A stretch of DNA of 64,000 nucleotides from Streptococcus sanguinis (GCF_026781265.1 NZ_JAKUVC010000004.1:248001-312000), one strand, 5' to 3'. Counted from the stretch's first letter, positions 29,285 through 38,202 are shown. A program made the numbers and translations. The notes: a model not told the origin generated them from the letters alone.

Positions 29285-30208
29285 ATGAAAGAAAAAATTG
29301 CGGTATTGCTTCCAGCATATAATGAAGAAATAACTATTCAAAAGGTTATAAGGGATTTTCAGACAGTTCTACCTCAAGCAGACATTTATGTTTATGATAA
29401 CAATTCAAAGGATAGAACTAATGAACTGGCTAGAGAAGCTGGAGTTTTTGTAAAATTTGAGCCTAGGCAAGGCAAAGGGAATGTAGTCCGTTCTATGTTC
29501 AGAGAAATTGATGCTGATTATTATATTATGGCTGATGCAGATGATACCTATCCAGCAGCTGAAGTTGAAAAATTGCTAGCTCCTTTGCGTTCAGGAATGG
29601 CTGATATGACCATTGGAGATCGTCTTTCAAACGGAACCTATTCCCAAGAAAATAAACGTGGTTTCCATGATTTTGGTAATAATTTAGTCAAGTACTTGAT
29701 TAACTCTCTATATAAGGGAAACTACAATGATATTATGACTGGCTACCGTGGCTTTAACCGACTTTTTGTTAAGACATTTCCTGTCTTGTCTCCAGGATTT
29801 GAAATTGAAACAGAGCTTTCTATTCATGCTATGGATAAGCGTTTCAAACTAGTAGAAGTACCAATCACTTACAAGGATCGTCCTGAGGGAAGTGAGTCTA
29901 AACTCAGCACGTTTTCTGATGGTTTTAAGGTTCTTAAAATGATTTTTAGTCTATTTAAAGACTATAAGCCATTGGTATTCTTTTCTATTTTAGCTTTTTC
30001 CTTATTTTGGGTAGGACTTATTATTGGATTACCGGTTATTGCAGAGTTTGCTAATACAGGCCTGATTGACAAATTGCCATCAGCAGTTTTAGCGACAGGA
30101 TTTATGATTTTAGCAGGTTTGTTTTTTATTGCTGGTATCATTTTAGATACAGTAGTTCGACAAAACCGAATGCAGTATGAACTCGAGGTTTATCAATACT
30201 ATGATTAA
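29285..30208 (+). CDS. GacI-like polyprenyl-phosphate glycosyltransferase (GT2, DPM1-like)
   Basis: A 307-residue GT2 enzyme with LLPAYNEEITIQKVI at the N-terminus, DNNSKDRT, and the metal site ADADDTYP (about residues 80-87). Two C-terminal transmembrane helices (about 230-250 and 260-290) anchor it. This is the architecture of GacI/SccN/GtrB enzymes, which transfer a sugar from a UDP donor to undecaprenyl phosphate for side-chain addition outside the cell. The following GT-C protein would use that lipid donor. GC is higher than in its neighbours. It has its own strong AAGGAG site. Confidence 0.85.
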   Translation: MKEKIAVLLPAYNEEITIQKVIRDFQTVLPQADIYVYDNNSKDRTNELAREAGVFVKFEPRQGKGNVVRSMFREIDADYYIMADADDTYPAAEVEKLLAPLRSGMADMTIGDRLSNGTYSQENKRGFHDFGNNLVKYLINSLYKGNYNDIMTGYRGFNRLFVKTFPVLSPGFEIETELSIHAMDKRFKLVEVPITYKDRPEGSESKLSTFSDGFKVLKMIFSLFKDYKPLVFFSILAFSLFWVGLIIGLPVIAEFANTGLIDKLPSAVLATGFMILAGLFFIAGIILDTVVRQNRMQYELEVYQYYD

Positions 30209-32177
30209 TGCTTTTAATAAGGCTATAAAATACAGATATGCTTTAGCTCTGGTAGTCTTTATTCTTGGCTTAGCACTGAATCTTAATGGTAGTTCCATAG
30301 CGAGCTGGAATAGAATGGGGGTGACTGAGCTTCAGAATGGAGTTCAGTCAAAATCAAGAATTGAAGGAGATGGTAGCCAATGGTTATCACCTTTTTCAAA
30401 TACAGATGGTGTTATTTTTGGCATTCCAAGAGGAATTAGATCTGATGAATGGATGGTTCAAACTTCATTTTTTATCTCTCAGGTTAATTCTGACAATCAA
30501 CTTGTCAATGAGAATTATGGTTTGTCTGGTCAGAATATGATTGTAGCTTATCATTCACCAGTCAATCATATTTCTATTTTGGGTAAACCGTTTAACTGGG
30601 GAGCTTTATTCCTCAGTCCTTCTCGTGCTCTATCTTGGTATTGGTGTTTTAAGATTATTACTCTTATTCTTTTGTCTTTTGAGTTTATTATGATTTTGAC
30701 AAAGGGAAATAAGGTGTTGTCTTTTATAGCGGCTTTCTTTATCACTTATACACCAGTCGTACAGTGGTGGTTCATGCAGCATTTGGGAGATGTAGTCTGG
30801 TTTACTTTACTAGCTTTGGTTTCTATTTATTATTATTTTAGTTCTGAAAAATTAATTGCTAAGATCAGTTTTGCAACACTTCTATCCAGTAGTCTGATCG
30901 GCTTTGTTTTAGTTATTTATCCCGCATTTCAAGTTGTTTTTGCCTATATTATTTTGATATATTTTCTCGTGAAGTTTTTTACAGCTTTGAGAAAAAAGCA
31001 ACTGTCCAGAAATGATTGGATTATTATGTTTACAACGCTTTGTGTCACTGCTGTGATTCTGGGAGTTAGTATTTATCAAAGTTTAGATGCTATTATTGCA
31101 TCATTAGAAACAGTCTATCCAGGCAGTCGAGTTTCTACAGGTGGAGGAATTCCTCTCACATTTCTAGTCACTATATTTTTAAATCTTTTTCTGCCTTATA
31201 AGCTTCCTACTATATTAAATCAAGTAGAATTAGCCTCTTCTCTTAATTTTCTTCCTTTTATGCTCTTGGCTTTGCCTTTTATCATATATAAGAAGCAGAT
31301 TAAGGAAAATCTATTTGGAATTCTATTGTCTTTGTACAGTGTATTTCTCATGCTGTATATATTCGTTGGTGTCCCAGAATGGTTAGCAAAAATTACTTTA
31401 TTCAGTTATGTGACATCAGGAAGAGCCTGGCAGGCTTTGGCTGTTATAGCAGTATTTATTAGTTTTTGGTTTATTGACTTTGTTTGGAAAATGGAATGCA
31501 AGAAGCTTTTTAAAGTTCTTCTGCCTATAAGTATACTTAGTTTTATTCTCTTTGCCTATTTGATATCTTACAATCAAGTTTATAAGGATTATATCTCAAG
31601 AAGCTATATATTACTGTCAGCTTTTCTGCTTTTCTTAACATTTTTGCTAGGAATTTTAAAATATAAGAAACTATTTACTCTATCTATGTTAATTTTATCT
31701 TTATTAACTGGTTTTACAGTGAATCCAATTGTTAGAGGAACAGCAGTTGTTGAGAATAAAAAGCTAGGAATAGCAATTAAAGACATGGTCAAAAGAAATC
31801 CACAATCTATTTGGTTGACAGACAACAACATGCTTTATAATTATCCACAAATGTTTGGAGCAAAAATGATTAATGGTGTCCGATTTTATCCGGATATAGA
31901 AGAAATGAAGAAGATAGATATCAATGGTAAATATGTTACTGAGTGGAATCGTTATGCTCATATTAAGCCAATTTTAGTTGATGATAAAGTAAGTATGTCT
32001 AACAGTAGTCCAGATGTTTTAGATATGCAAGTCAACACTGCAACTTTAAAAGAATTACATGTTAATTATGTTATTTCAAGTCGAGATTTAGCGATCAAGT
32101 TTGGGAAAGAATTCCAACTCCTATATGGTCCTGATAAAGACGGAAATAGAATATATCAAATTAATGTGGAGTATTAA
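30201..32177 (+). CDS. Large polytopic GT-C-type membrane protein
   Basis: A 658-residue protein with about 12-14 hydrophobic segments, a first extracellular loop containing GIPRGIRSDEWMVQT, and a C-terminal extracellular domain (about residues 510-658). The overall plan is that of a GT-C glycosyltransferase such as GacL/SccM, which transfers a polyprenyl-phosphate-linked sugar to the polysaccharide outside the cell. Its place right after the GacI-like gene supports this. An ATG at 30177 would give 8 more residues; I prefer 30201 because GAGG lies upstream, but the spacing is long, so the start is uncertain. Specificity is unknown. Confidence 0.72.
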   Translation: MINAFNKAIKYRYALALVVFILGLALNLNGSSIASWNRMGVTELQNGVQSKSRIEGDGSQWLSPFSNTDGVIFGIPRGIRSDEWMVQTSFFISQVNSDNQLVNENYGLSGQNMIVAYHSPVNHISILGKPFNWGALFLSPSRALSWYWCFKIITLILLSFEFIMILTKGNKVLSFIAAFFITYTPVVQWWFMQHLGDVVWFTLLALVSIYYYFSSEKLIAKISFATLLSSSLIGFVLVIYPAFQVVFAYIILIYFLVKFFTALRKKQLSRNDWIIMFTTLCVTAVILGVSIYQSLDAIIASLETVYPGSRVSTGGGIPLTFLVTIFLNLFLPYKLPTILNQVELASSLNFLPFMLLALPFIIYKKQIKENLFGILLSLYSVFLMLYIFVGVPEWLAKITLFSYVTSGRAWQALAVIAVFISFWFIDFVWKMECKKLFKVLLPISILSFILFAYLISYNQVYKDYISRSYILLSAFLLFLTFLLGILKYKKLFTLSMLILSLLTGFTVNPIVRGTAVVENKKLGIAIKDMVKRNPQSIWLTDNNMLYNYPQMFGAKMINGVRFYPDIEEMKKIDINGKYVTEWNRYAHIKPILVDDKVSMSNSSPDVLDMQVNTATLKELHVNYVISSRDLAIKFGKEFQLLYGPDKDGNRIYQINVEY

Positions 32178-32204
32178 TAATAAATATATTAGGAGAGTAC
32201 ATAA

Positions 32205-33617
32205 ATGGAGAGAATTGAAAAATTATTAGGAATAAAAGATAGAACATATGCTCGCCATGTTTTTATAGCACTTTGTATTAGTTTTGTTGTCGCCTTAGGT
32301 GCAGTACTATATAGAAATCCCGGTTCTTGGATGGATGAACAGTCTCATTATTATAGAGCGATTCAAATTAGTAATGGTGATGTTTACAAAAATGATAATG
32401 GGAATATGGCTTTATTTGGAGGAATGGTATCAGAAACCCAGCAATCTTTTATGGATTATTTTATAAAAAATGGGCCTAACCATACATTTGGTCTATATCC
32501 TTTATCAAAGGTTGGTAAATTTCAGTATTCTGAAAAAAACAGATTTCAAGCAGCTACCAATGCCGTTCCTTATCATCCTCTCGTTTACTTTCCCTATGTC
32601 TTGATTGTCTTATTGAATAAAATTTTGCATTTAACTCCAGCAACTGAATTTATTTTTATGAGATTATCCGGATTGGCCTTTGCCTTTTTCATTTTAATAT
32701 TGTCCATTCGAATAATGCCATTTAGTAAGTGGACAATTGCTGCGCTAAGTCTTCATCCTACAATCTTATTAACAAACAGCGCTATTTCAGCTGATGTTTT
32801 TACAAATATTTCTATCATTTTTTTTGTAGCTTGTTTAACTAAAGTTACCTATAAAGTAGCAAAGTTAAAAAGTTTTCAAAAGTTAGATGCAATACAATTA
32901 GGAATATCGATTATCTTAATTTCTCTGGCTAAAGTACCAGCTTTCTTAATCATAATATCTGTTTTCCCGATGCTCTATTTTGCAAATAAAGAAAAGCTAA
33001 CTAGTAGATTAATAAATATTTTTCTTTTATTTACTTTATTCTTCTCAATACTTTGTTCATTACTATTGATTGTATTGATAAAGGATGTAAATACAGGTGC
33101 TTACTTTGGGAGAAATGTAAATACCTTTAAGCAGTTATCTCATATTTTTTCAAATATTTTTAATTTTATAAGCATGTATCTTCGAGAGATTTTCTCTTAT
33201 GATTATACAGTGATTCAGCTAGGGTATGCAGAGGAAGTGATTTATCAAAAGCCTCCTATCCTAGTTTCCATACTGTATTATGTTGCCTATGGACTCAGTT
33301 GGCTCTATCAAGAAAAAGAATATAGAGTGACTAAAATAGATATTAAAAAATTCAATTTAATTCAAATAGGCAAAATACTCTCTTTCTTCGCGATTATTTT
33401 ATCCACCTTCCTTATTTTATATCTTCAATTTTCTATCGTTGGATCTGATATAATCGAAGGAGTTCAACAAAGGTATTTTATCGCCTATAGTTTGCTATTA
33501 CTGACATTTATACCAAATATAGCAAAACTTAAACGACCATTTCTCAATGGTATAGTAGTTGTGACGTACTTTCCTTTGATTACTTATATAATTTACTTCT
33601 TTACTCAAATTTTCTAA
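32205..33617 (+). CDS. DUF2142 polytopic membrane protein (putative GT-C glycosyltransferase)
   Basis: A 470-residue protein with about 10-11 membrane segments. DUF2142 features include the acidic motif in the first extracellular loop, PGSWMDEQSHYYRAIQI (about residues 44-60), and the late GVQQRYFIAYSLLLL. DUF2142 proteins are thought to be GT-C-like transferases in surface polysaccharide loci. This is the last gene of the cluster, AT-rich, and followed by a strong terminator. I infer a second side-chain sugar or a modification step. The assignment is by family and location only. Confidence 0.78.
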   Translation: MERIEKLLGIKDRTYARHVFIALCISFVVALGAVLYRNPGSWMDEQSHYYRAIQISNGDVYKNDNGNMALFGGMVSETQQSFMDYFIKNGPNHTFGLYPLSKVGKFQYSEKNRFQAATNAVPYHPLVYFPYVLIVLLNKILHLTPATEFIFMRLSGLAFAFFILILSIRIMPFSKWTIAALSLHPTILLTNSAISADVFTNISIIFFVACLTKVTYKVAKLKSFQKLDAIQLGISIILISLAKVPAFLIIISVFPMLYFANKEKLTSRLINIFLLFTLFFSILCSLLLIVLIKDVNTGAYFGRNVNTFKQLSHIFSNIFNFISMYLREIFSYDYTVIQLGYAEEVIYQKPPILVSILYYVAYGLSWLYQEKEYRVTKIDIKKFNLIQIGKILSFFAIILSTFLILYLQFSIVGSDIIEGVQQRYFIAYSLLLLTFIPNIAKLKRPFLNGIVVVTYFPLITYIIYFFTQIF

Positions 33618-33649
33618 ATAATATTTCTAAACTTAAAAATCATAAATAA

Positions 33650-33687
33650 AAAAATAGAATAGGCAAGTCTACCTATTCTATTTTTTC
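33650..33687 (+). terminator. Terminator ending the rgp cluster
   Basis: AATAGAATAGG/CCTATTCTATT perfect stem with an 8-nt loop, flanked by A and T runs. Confidence 0.93.
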
Positions 33688-33724
33688 TTAATTTATGCTA
33701 AACTAGTAGTATGGGGGTGTGAGC

Positions 33725-34213
33725 ATGATAAAGATTTTCGGTAAGGTTCGCTATCACTGGCAGCCAGATGTAGCTATCCTGATAATATATTGGTCTTTAT
33801 CGGTCATTCCGATTTTTGTTGGCCTGGCTTTGATGTATGAAAGCTCACGAGTGCCGACTCTTGTTCTGTTTTCTTTCTTCTTGTTCATGTTTTTGCTGGG
33901 AATGGGAGTTCATCGTTATTTTACCATTTATGACGATGGAACCTTGCGAATTATCACAGCCAATCCCTTTACTCCGATAAAGGTCAAGATTTCAGATATT
34001 GAAAAAGTCGAAGTGACTAAGACGTCAATTACCTTATATTTTAAAGGTCAGAGCCGCAGCAGGAGTTTTTGTATGCGCAAGTGGCCTAAGAAATATTTTG
34101 TCAATGCCCTAGCCCTTAATGAGCATTTTAAGGGTGAGGTAGAATTAGTAGATAATTTTACCCATATTGATTATTTTGAAGCTTACTATGGCAGTCAGTC
34201 CAAAAAATCCTAG
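33725..34213 (+). CDS. EbsA family membrane protein
   Basis: A 162-residue protein with two transmembrane helices in the first half (about residues 18-42 and 47-65) and a C-terminal cytoplasmic domain (GTLRIITANPFTPIKV..., WPKKYFVNAL). It resembles the EbsA family named in enterococci. The molecular role is unsettled. GGGGGTG at 33713-33719 favours the ATG at 33725 over the GTG two codons upstream. It ends 4 nt inside the convergently transcribed ferredoxin gene. Confidence 0.75.
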   Translation: MIKIFGKVRYHWQPDVAILIIYWSLSVIPIFVGLALMYESSRVPTLVLFSFFLFMFLLGMGVHRYFTIYDDGTLRIITANPFTPIKVKISDIEKVEVTKTSITLYFKGQSRSRSFCMRKWPKKYFVNALALNEHFKGEVELVDNFTHIDYFEAYYGSQSKKS

Positions 34214-34407
34214 TCTTTCAAAAGAGCTCGCGTTGGGCAGTTTTTGATGGCTTCCACGACATCGGGATCCTCAGCGATTTCCTTTTCTAGGAGCTGGTCG
34301 TCCTGGTAAAATTTGACGATGCCATTGTCATGATAGTCAAAAAGATCTGAGTAGGTTTGACAAAGCCCACAGGCAATGCACCGTTCGGGAATGAGTGTTA
34401 CTTTCAT
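34210..34407 (-). CDS. Single-cluster ferredoxin
   Basis: A 65-residue ferredoxin with the cluster motif CIACGLC and a distal cysteine in NCPTRAL, giving four cysteines for one [4Fe-4S] cluster. It carries electrons for unidentified partners. Two in-frame ATGs exist (34413 and 34407) and neither has a Shine-Dalgarno. The promoter (TTGAGT, 17 nt, TACAAT) places +1 exactly on the A of the second ATG, so I choose 34407 and predict a leaderless mRNA. The -35 of this promoter overlaps the ribosome-binding site of the divergent surface-protein gene. Confidence 0.9.
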   Translation of the reverse strand: MKVTLIPERCIACGLCQTYSDLFDYHDNGIVKFYQDDQLLEKEIAEDPDVVEAIKNCPTRALLKD

Positions 34408-34413
34408 ACCCAT

Positions 34414-34442
34414 ATTGTAATAAGATTTTAAGAAAAACTCAA
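34414..34442 (-). promoter_or_regulatory. Ferredoxin promoter (leaderless arrangement)
   Basis: On the minus strand TTGAGT (34442-34437), 17-nt spacer, TACAAT (34419-34414), then ATGGGT and ATG. The distance from -10 to the second ATG is 6 nt, normal for the distance to +1. Confidence 0.75.
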
Positions 34443-34452
34443 GGAGGAAGTC

Positions 34453-34890
34453 ATGGAAAAAGAACCATGGGAAGAAGATGTATACGATAACGGAGAAGAT
34501 AAGTTGAAACGAACTAAGAAGTTTAGCGCTTTGAATGCAGACCGCTTGTTGACCATATTAACCATTATTTTCTGTATTTTAGTGGTTGCGGTGGTGTGCT
34601 TTCTGACCTATCTGTCTACTGGTGGAAGTAATAGACAAACCCAAATGGAAGGTTTCTACGGCACTTCAGCAGCAAGCTCCAGCAGTGAAGCGTCTTCTAC
34701 AGCAGAGCAGCCAGCGGCAAATACCACTGAATCCTCTGAGGGAACTCTGACTGTCCAGCCTGGCGAAGGTGAGGCAGCCATTGCGGCGCGTGCAGGTATT
34801 TCTATTGCCAAGCTGGAACAGCTTAACCCTTCTCATATGTCCACTGGTTCTTGGTATGCCAATCCAGGTGACGTTGTGAAGATTGAGTAG
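34453..34890 (+). CDS. SAG1386/EF1546-family LysM-type surface protein
   Basis: A 145-residue protein. A cytoplasmic acidic N-terminus (MEKEPWEEDVYDNGEDK), one transmembrane helix (about residues 33-55), a Ser/Ala/Thr/Glu-rich extracellular linker (about 60-100) and a C-terminal LysM-like repeat (TVQPGEGEAAIAARAGISI ... PGDVVKI) follow in order. It matches the SAG1386/EF1546 family, always found next to cmk in streptococci and enterococci. It probably tethers to peptidoglycan. AAGGAGGA precedes the ATG; the gene ends 9 nt before cmk and so is likely co-transcribed with it. Confidence 0.87.
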   Translation: MEKEPWEEDVYDNGEDKLKRTKKFSALNADRLLTILTIIFCILVVAVVCFLTYLSTGGSNRQTQMEGFYGTSAASSSSEASSTAEQPAANTTESSEGTLTVQPGEGEAAIAARAGISIAKLEQLNPSHMSTGSWYANPGDVVKIE

Positions 34891-34899
34891 GAGCCAGCT

Positions 34900-35577
34900 A
34901 TGAAACAGATTCAAATTGCGATTGACGGTCCTGCTTCCAGTGGAAAATCGACCGTTGCTAAGATCGTTGCTAAGGATTTTGGCTATACTTATTTAGATAC
35001 AGGAGCCATGTACCGGGCTGCAACCTATCTGGCTTTGCGGCATCATCTGACAGAAGCAGATGCCACTGAAATTGTAGACTTGCTCAATAATCATTCGGTC
35101 AGTTTTGGTCGGGCGGAAGATGGCGAGCAGCTTGTCTTTGTCGGCGACGTGGATGTAACTCACCCAATTCGAGAAAATGAAGTCACCAATAATGTTTCCT
35201 GGGTATCTGCCATTCCTCAAGTCCGTGAGAAACTGGTTGCCTTGCAGCAGCAAATTGCAGCTCAGGGAGGGATTGTCATGGATGGCCGTGATATTGGAAC
35301 CGTAGTCTTGCCTCAGGCTGAGCTCAAGATTTATCTGGTTGCCTCCGTTGACGAAAGAGCTGAGCGCCGTTACAAAGAAAACTTATCAAAAGGCATTCCA
35401 GCTGACTTGGAGAAACTGAAAGAAGAAATTGCAGAGCGGGATTATAAGGACAGTCACCGCGAGGTTTCACCATTGAAACCGGCAGAAGATGCCCTTCATT
35501 TTGATACTACGGGTGTTGGTATTTCTGAAGTTGTTGCATTTATCGAAGAAAAAGCGAAAAAAATCATTGACAAATAA
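34900..35577 (+). CDS. cmk: Cytidylate kinase
   Basis: A 225-residue (d)CMP kinase. The P-loop is [14 protein letters not shown] (about residues 7-20), followed by [10 protein letters not shown] and DGRDIGTVV (substrate-binding), and the lid region with RYKENLSKG. It phosphorylates CMP/dCMP to the diphosphate for nucleic-acid and lipid precursor synthesis. TAGGAG precedes the ATG. The promoter for infC starts inside its last codons. Confidence 0.96.
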   Translation: MKQIQIAIDGPASSGKSTVAKIVAKDFGYTYLDTGAMYRAATYLALRHHLTEADATEIVDLLNNHSVSFGRAEDGEQLVFVGDVDVTHPIRENEVTNNVSWVSAIPQVREKLVALQQQIAAQGGIVMDGRDIGTVVLPQAELKIYLVASVDERAERRYKENLSKGIPADLEKLKEEIAERDYKDSHREVSPLKPAEDALHFDTTGVGISEVVAFIEEKAKKIIDK

Positions 35578-35595
35578 AATGAAACTTGGTATGAT
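35567..35595 (+). promoter_or_regulatory. Promoter of infC-rpmI-rplT
   Basis: Consensus TTGACA (35567-35572), a 17-nt spacer and TATGAT (35590-35595). The -35 lies inside the end of cmk. Confidence 0.88.
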
Positions 35596-35601
35596 AGTAG
35601 A

Positions 35602-35733
35602 GTTGAGAAAAGCAGAAGTGAGAGCTTCTCGCCTTGCGACTAACGTTGTCTGGCTCTACAGGATTCAGTTTCAGAAATGAAATACTATCATGTAGTGCGG
35701 GTTTGCGTTAGCAGGTCCGCACTTGTTTTTCTC
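35602..35733 (+). promoter_or_regulatory. infC leader RNA with terminator (ribosomal-protein autoregulation candidate)
   Basis: About 130 nt of untranslated leader between the promoter and infC. It carries several short stems (for example around GAAGTGAGAGCTTC at 35621-35634 and AGTTTCA/TGAAATACT) and ends in a terminator hairpin AGTGCGG (35694-35700) / CCGCACT (35717-35723) with a T-run to 35730. In Bacillus the same operon is attenuated by L20 binding its leader. The position and terminator fit such control; the exact ligand here is inferred. Confidence 0.75.
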
Positions 35734-35759
35734 TAAAAATAAAAAAAGAGGTGAAAACC

Positions 35760-36281
35760 ATAGCAAAACAAGACTTATTCATCAATGATGAAATTCGTGT
35801 GCGTGAAGTTCGCTTGATCGGTCTTGACGGCGAACAATTAGGTATTAAACCGCTGAACGAAGCGCAGTCTCTTGCGGATGAAGCAAATGTCGATTTGGTC
35901 CTGATTCAGCCACAAGCTAAACCACCTGTTGCAAAAATTATGGACTACGGTAAGTTCAAATTTGAGTACCAGAAAAAACAAAAAGAACAACGCAAGAAAC
36001 AAAGTGTTGTTACTGTGAAGGAAGTCCGTCTCAGTCCAACCATCGACAAGGGAGACTTTGATACTAAGCTTCGCAACGCACGCAAGTTCCTTGAAAAAGG
36101 AAATAAAATTAAGGTATCTATCCGCTTCAAAGGCCGGATGATTACCCACAAAGAACTCGGGGCTAAAGTTTTAGCAGATTTTGCTGAAGCGACTCAGGAT
36201 GTTGCTATCATTGAGCAAAAGCCTAAGATGGATGGACGTCAGATGTTCATGCAGATGGCGCCAATTCCTGACAAAAAATAG
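35760..36281 (+). CDS. infC: Translation initiation factor IF-3, probable ATA start
   Basis: A 173-residue IF-3 with N-terminal ([20 protein letters not shown]), linker ([17 protein letters not shown]) and C-terminal ([18 protein letters not shown]...) parts intact. No ATG is in place. GAGGTG (35748-35753) sits 6 nt before an ATA codon at 35760, while the GTG at 35751 is part of the Shine-Dalgarno itself. IF-3 discriminates against non-AUG starts and many infC genes use ATT/ATA to autoregulate, so ATA is the likely start. It is followed closely by rpmI and rplT. Confidence 0.95.
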   Translation: MAKQDLFINDEIRVREVRLIGLDGEQLGIKPLNEAQSLADEANVDLVLIQPQAKPPVAKIMDYGKFKFEYQKKQKEQRKKQSVVTVKEVRLSPTIDKGDFDTKLRNARKFLEKGNKIKVSIRFKGRMITHKELGAKVLADFAEATQDVAIIEQKPKMDGRQMFMQMAPIPDKK

Positions 36282-36314
36282 ATTGTCAGAAAGATAGAAA
36301 AAGGAGAAAACATT

Positions 36315-36515
36315 ATGCCAAAACAAAAAACACACCGCGCATCAGCTAAACGTTTCAAACGTACAGGTTCTGGTGGCTTGAAACGTTTCCGTGCTTATAC
36401 TTCTCACCGTTTCCACGGAAAGACTAAGAAACAACGCCGTCATCTTCGCAAAGCAGGAATGGTGCATGCAGGAGATTTCAAGCGTATCAAAGCAATGCTT
36501 ACAGGTCTGAAATAA
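36315..36515 (+). CDS. rpmI: 50S ribosomal protein L35
   Basis: A 66-residue highly basic protein ([20 protein letters not shown]...), the normal L35 length. AAAGGAG precedes the ATG. It lies between infC and rplT, the universal order, and shares their promoter and leader. Confidence 0.98.
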   Translation: MPKQKTHRASAKRFKRTGSGGLKRFRAYTSHRFHGKTKKQRRHLRKAGMVHAGDFKRIKAMLTGLK

Positions 36516-36559
36516 GAGCTACTGTAACGATTATCTAGGAAATATTGGAGGAAATATAA

Positions 36560-36919
36560 ATGGCACGTGTTAAAGGTGGCGTTGTATCACGCAAACGCCG
36601 TAAACGTATTTTAAAATTAGCTAAAGGTTACTATGGAGCAAAACATATCTTGTTCCGTACTGCAAAAGAGCAAGTAATGAACTCTTACTACTATGCATAC
36701 CGTGATCGTCGTCAGAAAAAACGTGACTTCCGCAAACTTTGGATCACTCGTATCAATGCGGCAGCTCGTTTGAACGGACTTTCATACTCACAATTGATGC
36801 ATGGTTTGAAGTTGGCTGAAATCGAAGTGAACCGTAAAATGTTGGCTGACTTAGCTGTTAACGATGCAGTAGCTTTCACAGCTCTTGCAGACGCAGCTAA
36901 AGCTAAGCTTGGTAAATAA
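36560..36919 (+). CDS. rplT: 50S ribosomal protein L20
   Basis: A 119-residue basic protein ([29 protein letters not shown]...) of standard L20 length, an early 23S rRNA assembly protein and the probable autorepressor of this operon through the leader. GGAGG precedes the ATG and a terminator follows. Confidence 0.98.
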   Translation: MARVKGGVVSRKRRKRILKLAKGYYGAKHILFRTAKEQVMNSYYYAYRDRRQKKRDFRKLWITRINAAARLNGLSYSQLMHGLKLAEIEVNRKMLADLAVNDAVAFTALADAAKAKLGK

Positions 36920-36926
36920 TTAAAAT

Positions 36927-36956
36927 AAGAACCGAGGATTTCCTTGGTTCTTTTTC
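36927..36956 (+). terminator. Terminator of infC-rpmI-rplT
   Basis: AAGAACCGAGGA pairing with TCCTTGGTTCTT and a T-run, 8 nt past the rplT stop. Confidence 0.92.
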
Positions 36957-37137
36957 GATAACTCTTAATGAAAAGTATAAAGAGAGAAATAGCCTGCAAT
37001 GCACTTATAGTATAGATAAAGGCTTGTTTCAGATGAAATAGCTCTCATGATAAAGCTAGTTAAAAATAGGAATTTGCGATATAATAGATAAAAACAGACA
37101 TTTATGTAAATAAAAAATCAGTAGAAATGGAGAAATT

Positions 37138-37605
37138 ATGGTAGAGAATCGTTTGGCTTGGGATCAGTATTTTGCGGCTCAGGCGCTCTTAATCGCTAAT
37201 CGCTCAACCTGCAGGCGGGCCAAGGTTGGCGCTGTCTTGGTCAAGGACAATAAGGTTATTTCAACTGGTTACAATGGCTCGGTTTCAGGGACTGAGCATT
37301 GTATTGACCACGAGTGTCTGGTTATTGACGGTCACTGCGTGCGGACCTTGCACGCTGAGGTCAATGCTATCTTGCAAGGAGCAGAGCGGGGAGTTCCCAA
37401 GGGATTTACGGCTTATGTGACCCATTTTCCCTGCCTCAACTGTACCAAGCAATTGCTTCAGGTCGGCTGCAAACGGGTGGTCTATATCAACCAATATCGG
37501 ATAGATGACTATGCTCAATATCTCTACAAGGAAAAAGAGGTGGAATTGGTTCATTTGCCGCTGGATGATGTCAAGAAGGCCATCGCTCAGACAGATTTGG
37601 TTTAG
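37138..37605 (+). CDS. Deoxycytidylate/cytidine deaminase (ComEB-like)
   Basis: A 155-residue zinc-dependent deaminase. The catalytic motif TLHAEVNAI (His and proton-shuttling Glu, about residues 69-77) and PCLNC (two Zn ligands, about 98-102) are present, with CRRAKVGAVLV near the N-terminus. It probably converts dCMP to dUMP for thymidylate synthesis; the ComEB name comes from the Bacillus competence operon but the gene is not in a competence locus here. GGAG precedes the ATG and TATAAT lies at 37080-37085 upstream. Confidence 0.88.
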   Translation: MVENRLAWDQYFAAQALLIANRSTCRRAKVGAVLVKDNKVISTGYNGSVSGTEHCIDHECLVIDGHCVRTLHAEVNAILQGAERGVPKGFTAYVTHFPCLNCTKQLLQVGCKRVVYINQYRIDDYAQYLYKEKEVELVHLPLDDVKKAIAQTDLV

Positions 37606-37779
37606 AATGAGGAGTTTAAGCAAAAAGCATATATTTATGTTATGAAGCTTAATGTTCTTTTAATCAAGCTTGTAGTTACAGAGATTTGAACGTAAGCGAA
37701 ATGGTATTATCTGGAGAACAATAATTGCAGGGATATCTTCTCTCTTCACTCTAAAAAAGAATTAGAAAGGATGAATCGA

Positions 37780-38202
37780 ATGATGAATAATGATATGAAT
37801 AAAGATAATCATCAATCTATCGAAGAGCACAATAGTACTGACCTTACTATGAAGAATTCAAAAGAAACTAAGTATAGGTCAGGTCTTCTGTCATTTGCTT
37901 TTTATTTATCGATAATTTATCTTGTCTTGTTTGTATTACTTTTCGCTCTATCAGGTCCATGGGGGATCGTCTTGTTAATTTTCTTAGCTCCCAGTTTAAT
38001 TTGTATTTTAATTGCGACCGTTTTAACTAGTATCGGAATAAATAAAGGAAATAAAGGTTTACTATATTCAGGTTCAGGACTTTACCTGATTTCTGCCTTT
38101 TTTGCAGGAGACCCAGATTGGTTTCTTTTTCAAATCGCTCCATTTGTTTTAGCAGCTCTTGTTTTGTTCGGAACCCTAATGGTTAAAGAAGTGGAGAAGT
38201 AA
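37780..38202 (+). CDS. Hypothetical membrane protein (three hydrophobic segments)
   Basis: A 140-residue protein of unknown family. A hydrophilic N-terminus rich in Asn/Asp/Lys/His (about 30 residues) precedes hydrophobic segments at about 34-56, 60-84 and 92-132 (the last probably two short helices). An earlier in-frame ATG at 37771 directly abuts the Shine-Dalgarno AGAAAGG, so the ATG at 37780 (or 37783) is the better start. AT-rich relative to neighbours and lying between two housekeeping units, it may be a lineage-specific insertion. No function can be assigned. Confidence 0.6.
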   Translation: MMNNDMNKDNHQSIEEHNSTDLTMKNSKETKYRSGLLSFAFYLSIIYLVLFVLLFALSGPWGIVLLIFLAPSLICILIATVLTSIGINKGNKGLLYSGSGLYLISAFFAGDPDWFLFQIAPFVLAALVLFGTLMVKEVEK

